64,000 nt of DNA from Terriglobia bacterium (GCA_020072965.1 JAIQFY010000031.1:44571-108570), one strand, 5' to 3'; positions 52,270 through 62,039 are shown, counted from the stretch's first letter. Notes: generated by a model not told the origin, from the sequence alone. Numbers and translations: made by a program.

Positions 52270-52470
52270 TTAGCCGCGCGATACTCCTCTTGGCACTAGC
52301 CGCGAATAGAGCGAGCCGTTGGCGGTCGCGACAATCGGGAAGATGATCAGCGAATCCAGAATGCTGTGCACATAAAACGATTTCGGGATGAGCTGGTGAT
52401 TCATGTAGATCGCGATTAAGCTCGCAAAGAAGAGAAGTATTATCGGGATGAGCGTGGGGATTCTACGCCG
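52270..52470 (-). CDS. Possible small membrane protein lacking a usual start codon
   Basis: A minus-strand frame ending at the TAA at 52270-52272 encodes NRRRIPTLIPIILLFFASLIAIYMNHQL, then PKSFYVHSILDSLIIFPIVATANGSLYSRLVPRG, a convincing two-helix membrane protein. It overlaps the end of the TfoX-like gene in another frame. No ATG, GTG or TTG precedes the first helix; the first ATG (52404) lies after it. It may use a rare start codon, be a remnant of a larger gene, or be restricted to the 44 residues from 52404. Confidence 0.35.
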   Translation of the reverse strand, partial: RRRIPTLIPIILLFFASLIAIYMNHQLIPKSFYVHSILDSLIIFPIVATANGSLYSRLVPRGVSRG

Positions 52471-52814
52471 ATTCGGATGTCGTTCGCGAGGATTCTCTCA
52501 ATTAACGAGTTCGCGGTTCCTTCAAATTCATCGAAGTCTTCCGGTAGGTAGAGCCATTTCCTCAGGACGGGATGAACCCGCAGTCCGACGAACTCCTGAA
52601 GCAGAGACCGGTGGTGAATCTTCGCGGTGGGAACCAGGATGCCTCGCCAGGGCTCATCCGCTCCCGAGGTCAGGGCCAGCACCAGGCGGCCATGTAGGTA
52701 ACACGCTTCGCTGCCAAACATCCGCTTCTGGAAAAAAGTGGGTTGCTCACACAAAGAATCAATGACCCACTGATAACGGTGTCTCTTGCGTAGTTGCGGC
52801 CAGCCGGTCTTCAT
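52440..52814 (-). CDS. TfoX/Sxy N-terminal-domain-like protein
   Basis: A 124-residue protein: MKTGWPQLRKRHRYQWVIDSLCEQPTFFQKRMFGSEACYLHGRLVLALTSGADEPWRGILVPTAKIHHRSLLQEF...HPVLRKWLYLPEDFDEFEGTANSLIERILANDIRIGVE. The QKRMFGSEACYLHGRLVLAL core resembles the TfoX_N domain. TfoX itself helps induce competence in some gammaproteobacteria, but most single-domain relatives have no known function. The ribosome-binding site is weak. It is upstream of a frame for a possible small membrane protein. Confidence 0.6.
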   Translation of the reverse strand: MKTGWPQLRKRHRYQWVIDSLCEQPTFFQKRMFGSEACYLHGRLVLALTSGADEPWRGILVPTAKIHHRSLLQEFVGLRVHPVLRKWLYLPEDFDEFEGTANSLIERILANDIRIGVESPRSSR

Positions 52815-52856
52815 CGGTTATGGGCCTCTTTAATTCGAACGGATATTTGCCCGAAC

Positions 52857-53312
52857 CTACTCTTCGCCGATGTCCTCATTCCAGATAGCAGGGTGAGTGG
52901 CGATGTAATCCGCCAGCAACTGGATGCATTCTTTGGAATTGAGATCAATCACCTCAACGCCGTTTTGTCGCAGCCAGCCCGCCCCTCCTGAGAAATTCAC
53001 TGATTCACCTGCCACCACGGTACCGATCTTGAACTGGTAAACCAGCCCGCTGCAATACCAGCACGGCGCCAGGGTCGTCACCATGATCTTGTCCCGGTAG
53101 CTGCGTTGGCGTCCGGATTTCCGGAAGGCATCCGTCTCAGCGTGGACGGATGGATCGCCGTCCTGCACGCGCCGATTGTGGCCCCGCCCGAGGAGATTTC
53201 CATCACGGTCAAATAATGCGGCGCCGATGGGGATGCCCCCTTCGGTCAACCCTTGCCGCGCTTCTTCAATGGCCTGTTTCAACATTGAAAAATAATCAAG
53301 ACTCTCGCTCAT
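52857..53312 (-). CDS. Nucleoside/cytosine deaminase-like protein
   Basis: A 151-residue zinc deaminase. The catalytic zinc motif is complete: SVHAETDAF (His57, Glu59) and TLAPCWYCSG (Cys84, Cys87). The sequence resembles yeast-type cytosine deaminases (IPIGAALFDRDGNLLGRGHNRRVQDGDPSVHAETDA), which convert cytosine to uracil, though related guanine or isoguanine deaminases look similar. ATG at 53312 with GAGAGGG upstream; the five-codon upstream extension is rejected. It is divergent from the large dikinase-like gene. Confidence 0.87.
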   Translation of the reverse strand: MSESLDYFSMLKQAIEEARQGLTEGGIPIGAALFDRDGNLLGRGHNRRVQDGDPSVHAETDAFRKSGRQRSYRDKIMVTTLAPCWYCSGLVYQFKIGTVVAGESVNFSGGAGWLRQNGVEVIDLNSKECIQLLADYIATHPAIWNEDIGEE

Positions 53313-53524
53313 GAATTGCCCTCTCAACGACCAAATTCATACTGCAAATTCTCTATGATTGAATCCCAGACCATTCAATGCGTCAAATAGTATGGCTTGC
53401 TTGAGTCGATCCTGCAAGGAAGGCGTCAATTCAACCCATGATTTCGTAGACTTTCCGGAGGAAAAGCTCTATTCTGGATTCGCTTGCCGCAGGAGATTCC
53501 CTGCTTCTCCCATTGGGGCGCTTC

Positions 53525-56500
53525 ATGGACACAGTCAAAGGCCCCACCCAGGAACTTTCTCAGTCCAGCGCACCCGCCAACACGCCCGAACCGCGCAATG
53601 GCGGTGAACTGATCTCTGCTCTCATTGATTCGATCGCTTCCCAGTTTGAGCTCGCCATGGACCGGGCCGAGCGGGTGGAGGCCGACTGCAGGCAACTCCG
53701 GCAAGTACTGGGTGCTTTTCCGCTCTCATCAAGAATTCAGCATCTTGCCCGGCTGGTCCCCCTTTTACGCAAGAAAACCGGTCGAATGCCCTCTGTTGTA
53801 TTTTCTCTCCTCGAAGAATCGACGCTCACCTGCAACGACCCCTGGTTTCTGCTCGAGGGGATGCTTCTGGCTCGGGACAGAACGCTCGTATTTCGGGCCC
53901 TGGACCTTGCAGCGCGACACGCGAGAACCGGATTGTTTGCAATCGATCGGGGGATAATGAAATTCCTTGCAGAACAGATCGAATGCGATGACTCTCCTCT
54001 TGCGGATCCCCAAGCGCTACGACAGATCGCAACCCTGTTGCGGGATTGTCTTCCTCCCGCGCCCGAAGGTCTCGATCCGCTTTTGGCCTTGTGCGAGACC
54101 GAGGAGGAGCTCGGTGTTCGCCTTCTGGCAGCTCGGCTGTTAGACCTGGACGGCCGTCCTGCCACCCCGCAACTGGCCCAACGGCTTCTCGGTCCGGACC
54201 CTTATGCTTTCCTCGGCCCCTATCTGGAATTCACCCGGGCCAGCCACCAGGATCTTCTCCACTTAGTGTCGCCGCGGGGTGGTCCCCTCAAGGCCCTGGC
54301 ATCCTTCCGCCGGGCAGAAGAGGTGTGCGGCGAGCCGTTGCTTCGAAAGATTATCGCGGAATTGGGATGGCCGCATGTCAACCTCGGAATCGAGGTGACA
54401 CCGTGTATAGGGATAAGCATTAGTGGCAGCTTTCCCCTGGTTGTCTCTCCATTGGAAGCCCCCCTGTTCGAGGCCGGTGAGGAGGTTCGTCGTACGTTCG
54501 AACGTTTCCAGATCGTCGCCCACGGCGGGTTGCCAGCGGAAGAGCGGAAGCCCAGCGGCGATGACCTCGTAGCGCGTTTCCGTTCGTACAACCTCCTCCA
54601 TGCTGAGGCCCTGGCTGACATCCTCGATGTTGCGCCTCTCACACGGGAGAAGATCCGCCGCATCGTTGGCCGGATGGATCAGATCGTGGAGGATTTCATC
54701 GTGCTTTTCAGTTCGTACACACCGGAAACCACAATCCTTTCCGGAGTCTACCAGGACCTCAAGAACCGCATCGTATCGGAGCTGGAGAAAGAAACCTCTG
54801 AGCTTCAGCTTTCGGCCGAGCTCACCCGCCTGGTGCAGATGTTCCAGGATCCACGCTCTCTAGGTGCCGTCAAGACGCTCCATGGCCTGAAGCGATACCT
54901 GCACCAGAGAGGGCTGCAACTGGGGATCCGTCTGGTCGAGACCGGAGGTGCGACGAACCGAACGGTGGATCTGGCGGTCGCCTCACGCCGCCGAGTATTG
55001 CGGACAATGAAAAAAATCCATTACGTGGACTTTGAGTCGGACACCGAGGGGACACTTGAAGCCAGCCCCATTCCTTATCCGGTGGGGCTGCTCGCCCACG
55101 CATTCAGCCGGCAACTTCTCCACGGCCAGAACAAGTTTCCAAGTGCCAGAATCTTTTGTTACGGCAACGAGGTTCACTATTACCTGTCCTTTGCGAATCA
55201 CCCGGCTTTCTTGCGCATCGACTATTCTCCTCCCTTACAGGGAGGAATGATTGACCTCGAGTACTATGGAGTGAGCAAGTACGAGTTGTCCGCCCACCCC
55301 AATCCTCAACTGGATGCTATTCGCGCCTTCTTTCGGAATTTGGAATTTGACTTCCAAATCGAGAACACCCGGATTCACGCTCGCTACGATAAGGAGCGTG
55401 CTCTGGACCTGGGAACGCTATGCGAAAAGGCCGAAGCGCTGCTCGCTCTGACTCCGTATCTGATGGAAGTGGACTGGGTTATTGGCAGCCTGAGCCTTAA
55501 TGCTGAGGCGCGTCAGAGGGTGGCGGAGGCCTGGGCCGGAAAATTTGCATTGTGGGGGGTGCTCCCCATGAATCAACTCCTCACGGGGGATCGGCTGGGG
55601 ATCCTCATGGCGGTGGAAGCCGGCCCCGCAGGAGAACGCGAGATTTCATGGTCCGGGCTCGCCCCTTACCGCGACCGGTTCAGCATCTCCACTCCGACGG
55701 AATTTCTCGCGCGGCTTTGGACACGCCTGGACGAATTCGGCCTTGACCTCATTGACTTCGATACCGAAGGAAGACAACGGCCCTTTGGCCAGATTGGCAT
55801 CGCGCAGGAACTGCTTCGTCCTCTTCGTGAGGCACTGACCCGAGGAGAAATCGTCGCGACGTCGGAAGGCACGCTCTGCCGCACTCCTGACCTCTTCCGC
55901 AAGGAACACGAGGCAGAGAAGTTTGCTGAACTCCTTGACTCGGGAAACGAGGTCATCCATTGCTCCTCGATTCTCGCAAACCTGGTGACTCCGCTCGAAC
56001 GGTCCCTCCGCATGCAAACTACAGGAACTGTCAACGGCTATGAGGTCCAGCGGGGGCGCATTGCGCTCCGTGGGGAAAGTCTGACCCTCTACGTCCTTCG
56101 CGATCGAAGTCGGATCGCACGTCTGGCCATGTTCGTCCACGGCGAGGCGTTATATGGCTCCCGGGAGACTTCTCAAGACCCCTGGCACTCCAATGCCAGG
56201 ACAAGCGTTACGGAGTTGGCAGCCCTACTCCGGCGCAACAATTATGTGACACCCGGTCCCGTTGATTCATTTGCAGTTGCAAGACCAGACGCCATAAAGA
56301 TCCGTGAATCTTTTCAGAAGGAGAACGGGATAAGGCAGCCAGCGCCACAAGCCGGGGAGCAGATTGTCTTTGGGCTTAAAGCCTCGCCGGGACGCACAGT
56401 GGGAACCACACTATTCGGCACCGGGGGCCGCTCTCCGAAGGATTTTGCGGGCGCCATAATGGTTGCTCCTTTTGTGCGGCCGGAGGATAGCACTTTCCTC

Positions 56501-58624
56501 TATCATTCGGCGGGGATCGTCTCGACAGGTGGCGGAGTCCTGAGCCATGCAGGGCTGATTGCCACCCAGTTCCACAAACCGGCCCTTATCATCTCCGGAC
56601 ATTGGCAGAGCGAGGTCAACGGATCCACGACTCTGTTTTTCCCGGTACTGGAGTACCGTGAGGAAATCCGGGACATGGGGGGGTGGCGGGTATCAGTCCG
56701 ACGCGACATGAAGGAGCGCGAGCATTGCCTCCGGGAGGGTGATCTTGTCGTTTTGGATGCTGATGACGGAACGCTGCGCGCTCTGGGACAGAGCCGGGAG
56801 GTCCTGGCCCTCCACGAGGGATTTCACCTGTTCGCCGAGGCCAGCCGTCGTCTGAACCACGCCTCCAACGCAGAGGACATTCTGATTCTGCGCGGGTGGC
56901 GTCTGCGCGCGATCCATCAGATCGAAAAACTGCTCGTCCGCCTCATCGACCCGGTTCTCGCACAACACGCCGTCTATGAACTCCTCCTCGGCAAAACTGC
57001 TGGAAGCGATAAAACGGGTCATGGAGCAAAGACGCGGCTTCTGTCACTGCTCCTCAATAATCGCGGGTTGGGAGCTGTCGTCCGTGAACATCTGCTTCAT
57101 ATCGCCCGGGAACTCGAGCACCGTCACCGGATCTTGTGGGATCGTGCGGAGCGGTGTATCCCCACCTCAACATCCACCTACGAGCTGCTGGCGTTGCGAC
57201 TCGAGTTGCTCCATCTGCGTCAGTCTCTCGAAGAAGTCGCCGAATCGACGCTGGCGTGCGGACTGAAAGCACTTCAGTGGAGCCCTTACGAACTCCCGAG
57301 GATCGATGAGGCCGTGTGTCACCGACTTGAGGAGCGCCGTTGGGAACTTGCTAATGCCATTCGCCGCCGACGTGAGACCTCAGCCGAAGATCCTCGAACG
57401 CGTCATCTCCTCCGCCAGATCGAGCGGCTCGACATGGTCCTCGGCTCTCCCTCAAGAGAGGAGCAAGAGGCGCGCCATGGCGACAGGATATGGATAGGAC
57501 GACAGGATGCAGATGCGCTCCTTCGGTTCGAACAGCGCCACATACTCAAACCCGAAGAAAGCGGGTTTGGCTTGTTCCCTTTCGTTGGCTGGAAGGCTGC
57601 CAATCTGGCGGAGGTTGGGCGGTTGGGCGGCCGCAGTCTCGTGCCCCCCTGGTTTGTGGTCACCCATAACGCGTTTGAGGAGATGCTCGAACTTCCGCTG
57701 GCCGGTAACCTGGCAGGGCTCGAAGGTGTCCCGGCAGGGGCGTCGACCCTTCGCGAGGCTATCCACGCAATCGTCTCCCGCGCGGACATTGATCCCGCAC
57801 AGAAGTCCGCTTACATTCGCGGACTCTGGAAGAAGGCGGCACTTCCGCAGACAATGGCTGAGGAGATAGTGGTCGCTTATCAAACACTGGGTGAAGAGAC
57901 CGCGGGGCGGAATGGCTCGGAACAAGAGCCGTCCCCTCCATTTGTCGCCATCCGCTCTTCCGCTCGTGAGGAGGATGCCGAAATTGCCGCCCGGGCAGGG
58001 GAATTCGAGACTTTTCTTTTTGTCCGCGGAAAGAGCTCCCTGATCGAATATCTCAAGCAAGCCTGGAGTGGTCTTTGGACCGAGCGCGCAATCCATAACC
58101 GCGCCGTGCTGGGAATGGGGGCCGAGCAGATTGGGGGAGGTGTGATCGTCCAGCGCATGGTCGGGTCGCGGGTATCGGGGGTCCTTCAAACGATCAACGT
58201 GGGGGAAGGAGAGCTCCGCGAAATCGTGGTTAATGCGGGGCTCGGCCTGGGTGAAGGAGTGGTCTCGGGTGTCGTCGCTGCGGACCAAATTGTAGTGGAC
58301 AAAGAAAGTGATTTGGAGAAAGGGCCCCTGAGGTTCCGCTACATCACCGCTGACAAGCGGGAGCAAGTGGTGTTCAACAAGCGAGCCAACCAGGGCACGA
58401 TACGCGCTGAAAGCCTCTACCACCAGAGGCTCCGGCCCGCGCTGGAGTATGTTGAACTCTCAGAGCTGGTTCGCACCGCAGCCGCTCTGGAATCTGCCTA
58501 CGGATATCCCCTGGATATCGAGTTCGGAATCGAAGGGACCCGCCTGTGGATTCTCCAGGTCCGCCCGGTCGCCACTTTCCTGTCGGCCCTGCAGGAGACC
58601 ATGGAACGGTACCCGCTGCTCTGA
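53525..58624 (+). CDS. Giant PEP-synthase/dikinase-like enzyme (phospho-His domain then C-terminal ATP-grasp)
   Basis: A protein of about 1699 residues. The first 950 residues are not recognised, although helical regions are evident. A phospho-histidine swivelling domain is centred on STGGGVLSHAGLIATQFHKPALI (His near 1008). The C terminus is a PPDK-type ATP-grasp: VPPWFVVTHNAFEEM (near 1373), FVAIRSSAREEDAEIAARAGEFETFL (near 1475), VIVQRMVGSRVSGVLQTINV, VNAGLGLGEGVVSGVVAADQ and LWILQVRPVA (near 1677). Order His-domain then ATP-grasp is that of glucan, water dikinases, not of PEP synthase, and the PEP/pyruvate barrel is not seen. It should split ATP and phosphorylate an acceptor: pyruvate, glucan or unknown. 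It precedes a MaeB-like gene. Confidence 0.8.
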   Translation: MDTVKGPTQELSQSSAPANTPEPRNGGELISALIDSIASQFELAMDRAERVEADCRQLRQVLGAFPLSSRIQHLARLVPLLRKKTGRMPSVVFSLLEESTLTCNDPWFLLEGMLLARDRTLVFRALDLAARHARTGLFAIDRGIMKFLAEQIECDDSPLADPQALRQIATLLRDCLPPAPEGLDPLLALCETEEELGVRLLAARLLDLDGRPATPQLAQRLLGPDPYAFLGPYLEFTRASHQDLLHLVSPRGGPLKALASFRRAEEVCGEPLLRKIIAELGWPHVNLGIEVTPCIGISISGSFPLVVSPLEAPLFEAGEEVRRTFERFQIVAHGGLPAEERKPSGDDLVARFRSYNLLHAEALADILDVAPLTREKIRRIVGRMDQIVEDFIVLFSSYTPETTILSGVYQDLKNRIVSELEKETSELQLSAELTRLVQMFQDPRSLGAVKTLHGLKRYLHQRGLQLGIRLVETGGATNRTVDLAVASRRRVLRTMKKIHYVDFESDTEGTLEASPIPYPVGLLAHAFSRQLLHGQNKFPSARIFCYGNEVHYYLSFANHPAFLRIDYSPPLQGGMIDLEYYGVSKYELSAHPNPQLDAIRAFFRNLEFDFQIENTRIHARYDKERALDLGTLCEKAEALLALTPYLMEVDWVIGSLSLNAEARQRVAEAWAGKFALWGVLPMNQLLTGDRLGILMAVEAGPAGEREISWSGLAPYRDRFSISTPTEFLARLWTRLDEFGLDLIDFDTEGRQRPFGQIGIAQELLRPLREALTRGEIVATSEGTLCRTPDLFRKEHEAEKFAELLDSGNEVIHCSSILANLVTPLERSLRMQTTGTVNGYEVQRGRIALRGESLTLYVLRDRSRIARLAMFVHGEALYGSRETSQDPWHSNARTSVTELAALLRRNNYVTPGPVDSFAVARPDAIKIRESFQKENGIRQPAPQAGEQIVFGLKASPGRTVGTTLFGTGGRSPKDFAGAIMVAPFVRPEDSTFLYHSAGIVSTGGGVLSHAGLIATQFHKPALIISGHWQSEVNGSTTLFFPVLEYREEIRDMGGWRVSVRRDMKEREHCLREGDLVVLDADDGTLRALGQSREVLALHEGFHLFAEASRRLNHASNAEDILILRGWRLRAIHQIEKLLVRLIDPVLAQHAVYELLLGKTAGSDKTGHGAKTRLLSLLLNNRGLGAVVREHLLHIARELEHRHRILWDRAERCIPTSTSTYELLALRLELLHLRQSLEEVAESTLACGLKALQWSPYELPRIDEAVCHRLEERRWELANAIRRRRETSAEDPRTRHLLRQIERLDMVLGSPSREEQEARHGDRIWIGRQDADALLRFEQRHILKPEESGFGLFPFVGWKAANLAEVGRLGGRSLVPPWFVVTHNAFEEMLELPLAGNLAGLEGVPAGASTLREAIHAIVSRADIDPAQKSAYIRGLWKKAALPQTMAEEIVVAYQTLGEETAGRNGSEQEPSPPFVAIRSSAREEDAEIAARAGEFETFLFVRGKSSLIEYLKQAWSGLWTERAIHNRAVLGMGAEQIGGGVIVQRMVGSRVSGVLQTINVGEGELREIVVNAGLGLGEGVVSGVVAADQIVVDKESDLEKGPLRFRYITADKREQVVFNKRANQGTIRAESLYHQRLRPALEYVELSELVRTAAALESAYGYPLDIEFGIEGTRLWILQVRPVATFLSALQETMERYPLL

Positions 58625-58650
58625 GTGAAGAGTAGTGATAAGAACATTTA

Positions 58651-58813
58651 ATTAGGAAACCAGGAAGCCAAAGAAGGCTAGAAACGAATTCTAAGATTCC
58701 AGGTCAAAGATCACGGGCATTGACTCTTTGAATGATTGGCTCTGGGTCTTTAGTTTTGAGTCAAGGGTCATTGGTTTTAGCCCTAATTTCTTCTGTCTTC
58801 CTGGTTTCCTAAT
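58651..58813. repeat. MITE-like element with 17-bp terminal inverted repeats
   Basis: ATTAGGAAACCAGGAAG (58651-58667) is the exact complement of 58797-58813. The 129-bp interior is A/T-rich and partly low-complexity. It separates the dikinase-like and MaeB-like genes. Confidence 0.65.
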
Positions 58814-58835
58814 AAAGCTCTAAGGAGGCTTCGTC

Positions 58836-61091
58836 ATGATTCGGCGCGAGGATTCCCTTGAATATCACGCATCCGGACGGGCAGGCAAGATCGAGGTGCG
58901 CGCCACCACACCCTGTTTGACTCCGCGCGAGATGCGGCTCGCTTACCTCCCGGGCGCCTCCTTTCCGTCCCAGGAGATCGCTCTGGAACCATCGGCGGTA
59001 TTCCGTTACACCTCACGTGGGAACCTGGTGGGGGTAATCACCAACGGGACGGCGGTTCCCGGATTGGGGGACATTGGTCCATCAGCCGCCAAGCCCATGC
59101 AGGAAGGCATGGCTGTCCTGTTTAAGCGCCTTGCAGATATCGATGTATTCGACCTGGAACTGAACACCACCGACCCGGACCGCGTGGTCGAGACCGTCAA
59201 GTTGCTTGAGCCGACCTTTGGAGGGATCAATCTCAAGGACATCCGCGCGCCCGAAGGCCTTTACATCTATGATCGGTTGATCGAAAACCTCAATATCCCG
59301 GTCTTCCACGAGAACCTTTACAGCAATGCGGTTGTCGCTGCTGCCGCCCTGCTCAATGCTCTCGACCTGGTTGAAAAACGAATCGATCAGATCCACGTGG
59401 CCATCTGCGGGGCCCGCACGGTCGGGACAGGATGCGCACGTCTTTTCCTGTGCCTTGGAGTGCGTCCCGAAAACCTTCTGATGTACGACTCCGAAGGACT
59501 GCTCCATCCGGATCGGACGAACCTGCATGATTACCAGCGCGTTTTTGCGCGGGACCATCAGGCTCGAGATTTGGCCAGCGGCGTGCGGGGTGCCGACGTC
59601 CTCGTCGGCGCATCTACAGCAGGAGTTTTCACCCAGGAGATGGTCCGGTCCATGAACCGATTCCCCATCGTATTCTGTCTCGCGACCCCGGAACCCGAGA
59701 TCAGTTACGAAGCTGCGCGCGGGAGCCGGCAGGATGTGATTGTCGCCACGAGCCTCGACCAGTCCCCCAATGCCCTGGTCGACCTCCTGAGTTTTCCTTA
59801 CATCTTCCGTGGCGCGTTGGATGTTCAGGCAACACGGATTACGGAAGGAATGATGGTGGCTGCGGCCCGTGCTCTGGCAGAGCTTGCCCGGGAAGACGTC
59901 GTTGAGGAGGTGGAGCGCGCCTACGGCGGCGAACTCTTCAGCTTTGGCCCGGAGTACCTGCTGCCCAAGCCCATCGACCCGCGCATCCTGGTGCGTGAAT
60001 CCGCAGCGGTGGCTCAGCAGGCAATCCTGGAAGGGGTCGCACGCCGTCCGGTGTCGACCGAGACCTATCAGGAAAGCCTCATCGTGCGGCTCGGCACCGG
60101 CCGTGAAATCATGCGGGGGATGATCCTGACCGCGCGCCAGGAAAATTTCCAGGTGGTCTTCTCCGAGGGGACCAACGAAACCATCCTGCGTGCCTGCAAT
60201 ATCCTGGTGGATGAAGGAATCGCCCGCCCTATTCTGGTGGGCCGGGAGGCTGAGGTGCGAGAGGCCATCGAGCGGCTGCGCTTCGACCTTGGCGGGGTGC
60301 CGGTAGTGGATCCCGCTCGCAGCCCGCGGGTCGAGGCCTATGCCGACGCGTACTTTCAAATGAGGCGACGCCGCGGAGTGATGCGAGGGGCCGCAGCCCA
60401 GCGCCTGCGCCAGCAGGATTACTTCGCGGCCATGATGGTTCACAGCGGCGACGCCGACATGATGATCGCTGGAGTTTCCCATCACTACGTCGAATCGCTT
60501 CGGATTATTCTGGAGCTGATTGGTCCTGCGACGGACATCGGCCGAATCTCAAGTCACTACCTGGTGCTGCGTCCCCAGGGGGCGGTCTTGCTGGCTGACT
60601 GCGCGGTCAACATTGATCCCAACGCCCAGGAACTGGCCGAGATCGCCCTGCTGGCCGCCCGCATGGCTCATTCCCTGGGCATTGAACCGCGCGTGGCCAT
60701 GCTCTCGTTCTCCAACTTCGGAAGTGTCGATCATCCTCTCGCCCGAAAGGTGCGCGAGGCCACTGCCATCGCCAAGCAGCGAGCCCCGGACCTGGTCATT
60801 GACGGCGAAATGCAACTCGCGGCCGCGCTCAACAGCTCGATTCGATTGCAGCACTTCCCTTTTTCCAACCTCGAGAAGGATGCCAACGTTCTCATCTTCC
60901 CCGGCTTGCATTCCGGAAATCTCGCGGTGCAGCTGCTGGAAAACGTCGGGGGCGCCGTTCCCATCGGACCCATCCTCATGGGCACGCGATTGCCTGTCCA
61001 CCTCCTCCAGTTCGGCGCGACCGCGGAAGAGGTCGTTAACCTCACCACCATCGGCATCGTCGAAGCCGCGGCATTGAGGCGTGCGCCATAG
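58836..61091 (+). CDS. MaeB-like protein: degenerate malic-enzyme domain fused to phosphotransacetylase-like domain
   Basis: A 751-residue protein with the MaeB layout. Residues 1-400 match malic enzymes ([53 protein letters not shown]), with Tyr (RLAYLPGA) and Lys present. The metal/substrate motif HDDQHGTA reads HENLYSNA (about 158-165), GRSDYPNQVNN reads [11 protein letters not shown] (near 305), and ANPTPEI reads ATPEPEI. About 420-751 is a well-kept phosphotransacetylase-like domain ([73 protein letters not shown]), a regulatory part in MaeB. AAGGAGG gives a perfect ribosome-binding site. Malic activity is doubtful. It lies downstream of the dikinase-like gene. Confidence 0.82.
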   Translation: MIRREDSLEYHASGRAGKIEVRATTPCLTPREMRLAYLPGASFPSQEIALEPSAVFRYTSRGNLVGVITNGTAVPGLGDIGPSAAKPMQEGMAVLFKRLADIDVFDLELNTTDPDRVVETVKLLEPTFGGINLKDIRAPEGLYIYDRLIENLNIPVFHENLYSNAVVAAAALLNALDLVEKRIDQIHVAICGARTVGTGCARLFLCLGVRPENLLMYDSEGLLHPDRTNLHDYQRVFARDHQARDLASGVRGADVLVGASTAGVFTQEMVRSMNRFPIVFCLATPEPEISYEAARGSRQDVIVATSLDQSPNALVDLLSFPYIFRGALDVQATRITEGMMVAAARALAELAREDVVEEVERAYGGELFSFGPEYLLPKPIDPRILVRESAAVAQQAILEGVARRPVSTETYQESLIVRLGTGREIMRGMILTARQENFQVVFSEGTNETILRACNILVDEGIARPILVGREAEVREAIERLRFDLGGVPVVDPARSPRVEAYADAYFQMRRRRGVMRGAAAQRLRQQDYFAAMMVHSGDADMMIAGVSHHYVESLRIILELIGPATDIGRISSHYLVLRPQGAVLLADCAVNIDPNAQELAEIALLAARMAHSLGIEPRVAMLSFSNFGSVDHPLARKVREATAIAKQRAPDLVIDGEMQLAAALNSSIRLQHFPFSNLEKDANVLIFPGLHSGNLAVQLLENVGGAVPIGPILMGTRLPVHLLQFGATAEEVVNLTTIGIVEAAALRRAP

Positions 61092-61408
61092 AAGGCTCGG
61101 GGAGGGCAGGTGACGCAAACATGCGCTGTTTATACGTGAAAGCTTTTTCCTAAATAAGATCAACACGGGTTTCTGGAGTTCTGAGTTGCTTCTCAATCAG
61201 GGGAGGTTGGGGGTGTCCCGCGGAGCACACCAGGGATGATTCATTTCTCAGCTACATTCATGAGCGTTAGGTCTATGCAATCGGCTATTCCAATCCAGAA
61301 ATCATGTCGCCGGGCCTGCGGATTTGGCAAAATGACGATTCTCAGAGCGCTGACGCCAATTCTGTCCCAGTCGAGGAATGTCGCCCCCTGCTTCTTAACA
61401 ATCCCTTG
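61092..61408. other. Intergenic stretch
   Basis: About 317 bp between the convergent MaeB-like and vapC genes. No gene, hairpin with T tract or repeat stood out. Confidence 0.35.
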
Positions 61409-61813
61409 TTATCGAAGCCATTGGATCCTAACTTCTCGAGCGACCGATTCAAATTCCTTATCCCCGGTCACAAGATCCCCTCGACGCAGCTTTGCCAGAG
61501 CGGCGCCATAGCAATCGGCGTAAGCCATGGCATGCTTGGCCTTGAATTTTGCGGCAAGCAGGGTGAGCTCACGGTCGGCATCGACGATTTCAATCGCCAT
61601 TTTGCCGATGTCGTCCATGAACCGGTCAGCCACCTGCTCTCCCTGACGCCGGGCGATGTTGTACCACACCTCACCCCAGTTCACGACGCACATGAGCAGC
61701 GGCTTCCCGCTTTCCTCTGCCTTCAAAAGCAGATCCTCCACTTTTTCAGCGCCGGCCTCATCTTCGAAAAAGGCCATCAGCGCCCAACTGTCCAGCACCT
61801 TGGTGGACGCCAT
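61409..61813 (-). CDS. vapC: VapC-type PIN-domain toxin
   Basis: A 134-residue PIN-domain ribonuclease. The acidic catalytic set is present: Asp8 (KVLDSWALMAFFE), Glu48 (VVNWGEVWYNIAR), Asp100 (YADCYGAALAKL) and Asp118 (VTGDKEFESVA). VapC toxins cut specific structured RNAs, often tRNA or rRNA, when not bound by VapB. Its start is separated by a single base from the stop of the AbrB-type antitoxin gene upstream, a classical toxin-antitoxin arrangement with coupled translation. Confidence 0.9.
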   Translation of the reverse strand: MASTKVLDSWALMAFFEDEAGAEKVEDLLLKAEESGKPLLMCVVNWGEVWYNIARRQGEQVADRFMDDIGKMAIEIVDADRELTLLAAKFKAKHAMAYADCYGAALAKLRRGDLVTGDKEFESVAREVRIQWLR

Positions 61814-61814
61814 G

Positions 61815-62039
61815 TCACCGCTCCTTTTCGCGGACCCGGTCCTCTGCCAATGCTTTCAACACCCCTTTGCCTTTCAGTGACCCGCGGAGCTTGTCATAAA
61901 AAGTTCGTGTGATCGGCTTGAGGATGATCTCATCGTCACCCTCAATCACGTGAATCTTGGTGCCCGCCTTGATGTTGAATTTCTTTCTGAGCCTTGCCGG
62001 AATGACCACCTGGCCTTTGATGGTGGCATAGGTTTCCAT
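61815..62039 (-). CDS. vapB: VapB-type AbrB/MazE-fold antitoxin
   Basis: A 74-residue protein with an N-terminal AbrB/SpoVT swapped-hairpin domain (METYATIKGQVVIPARLRKKFNIKAGTKIHVIEGDDEIILKPI) and a C-terminal toxin-binding tail (RTFYDKLRGSLKGKGVLKALAEDRVREKER). It neutralises the VapC encoded one base downstream and probably represses its own promoter. AAGGAGGGTTT precedes the ATG. Confidence 0.9.
   Translation of the reverse strand: METYATIKGQVVIPARLRKKFNIKAGTKIHVIEGDDEIILKPITRTFYDKLRGSLKGKGVLKALAEDRVREKER

Noticed and set aside
59082..60485. 467-residue minus-strand frame opposite the MaeB-like gene
   Set aside because: Antisense shadow of a high-GC gene with conserved motifs on the plus strand.
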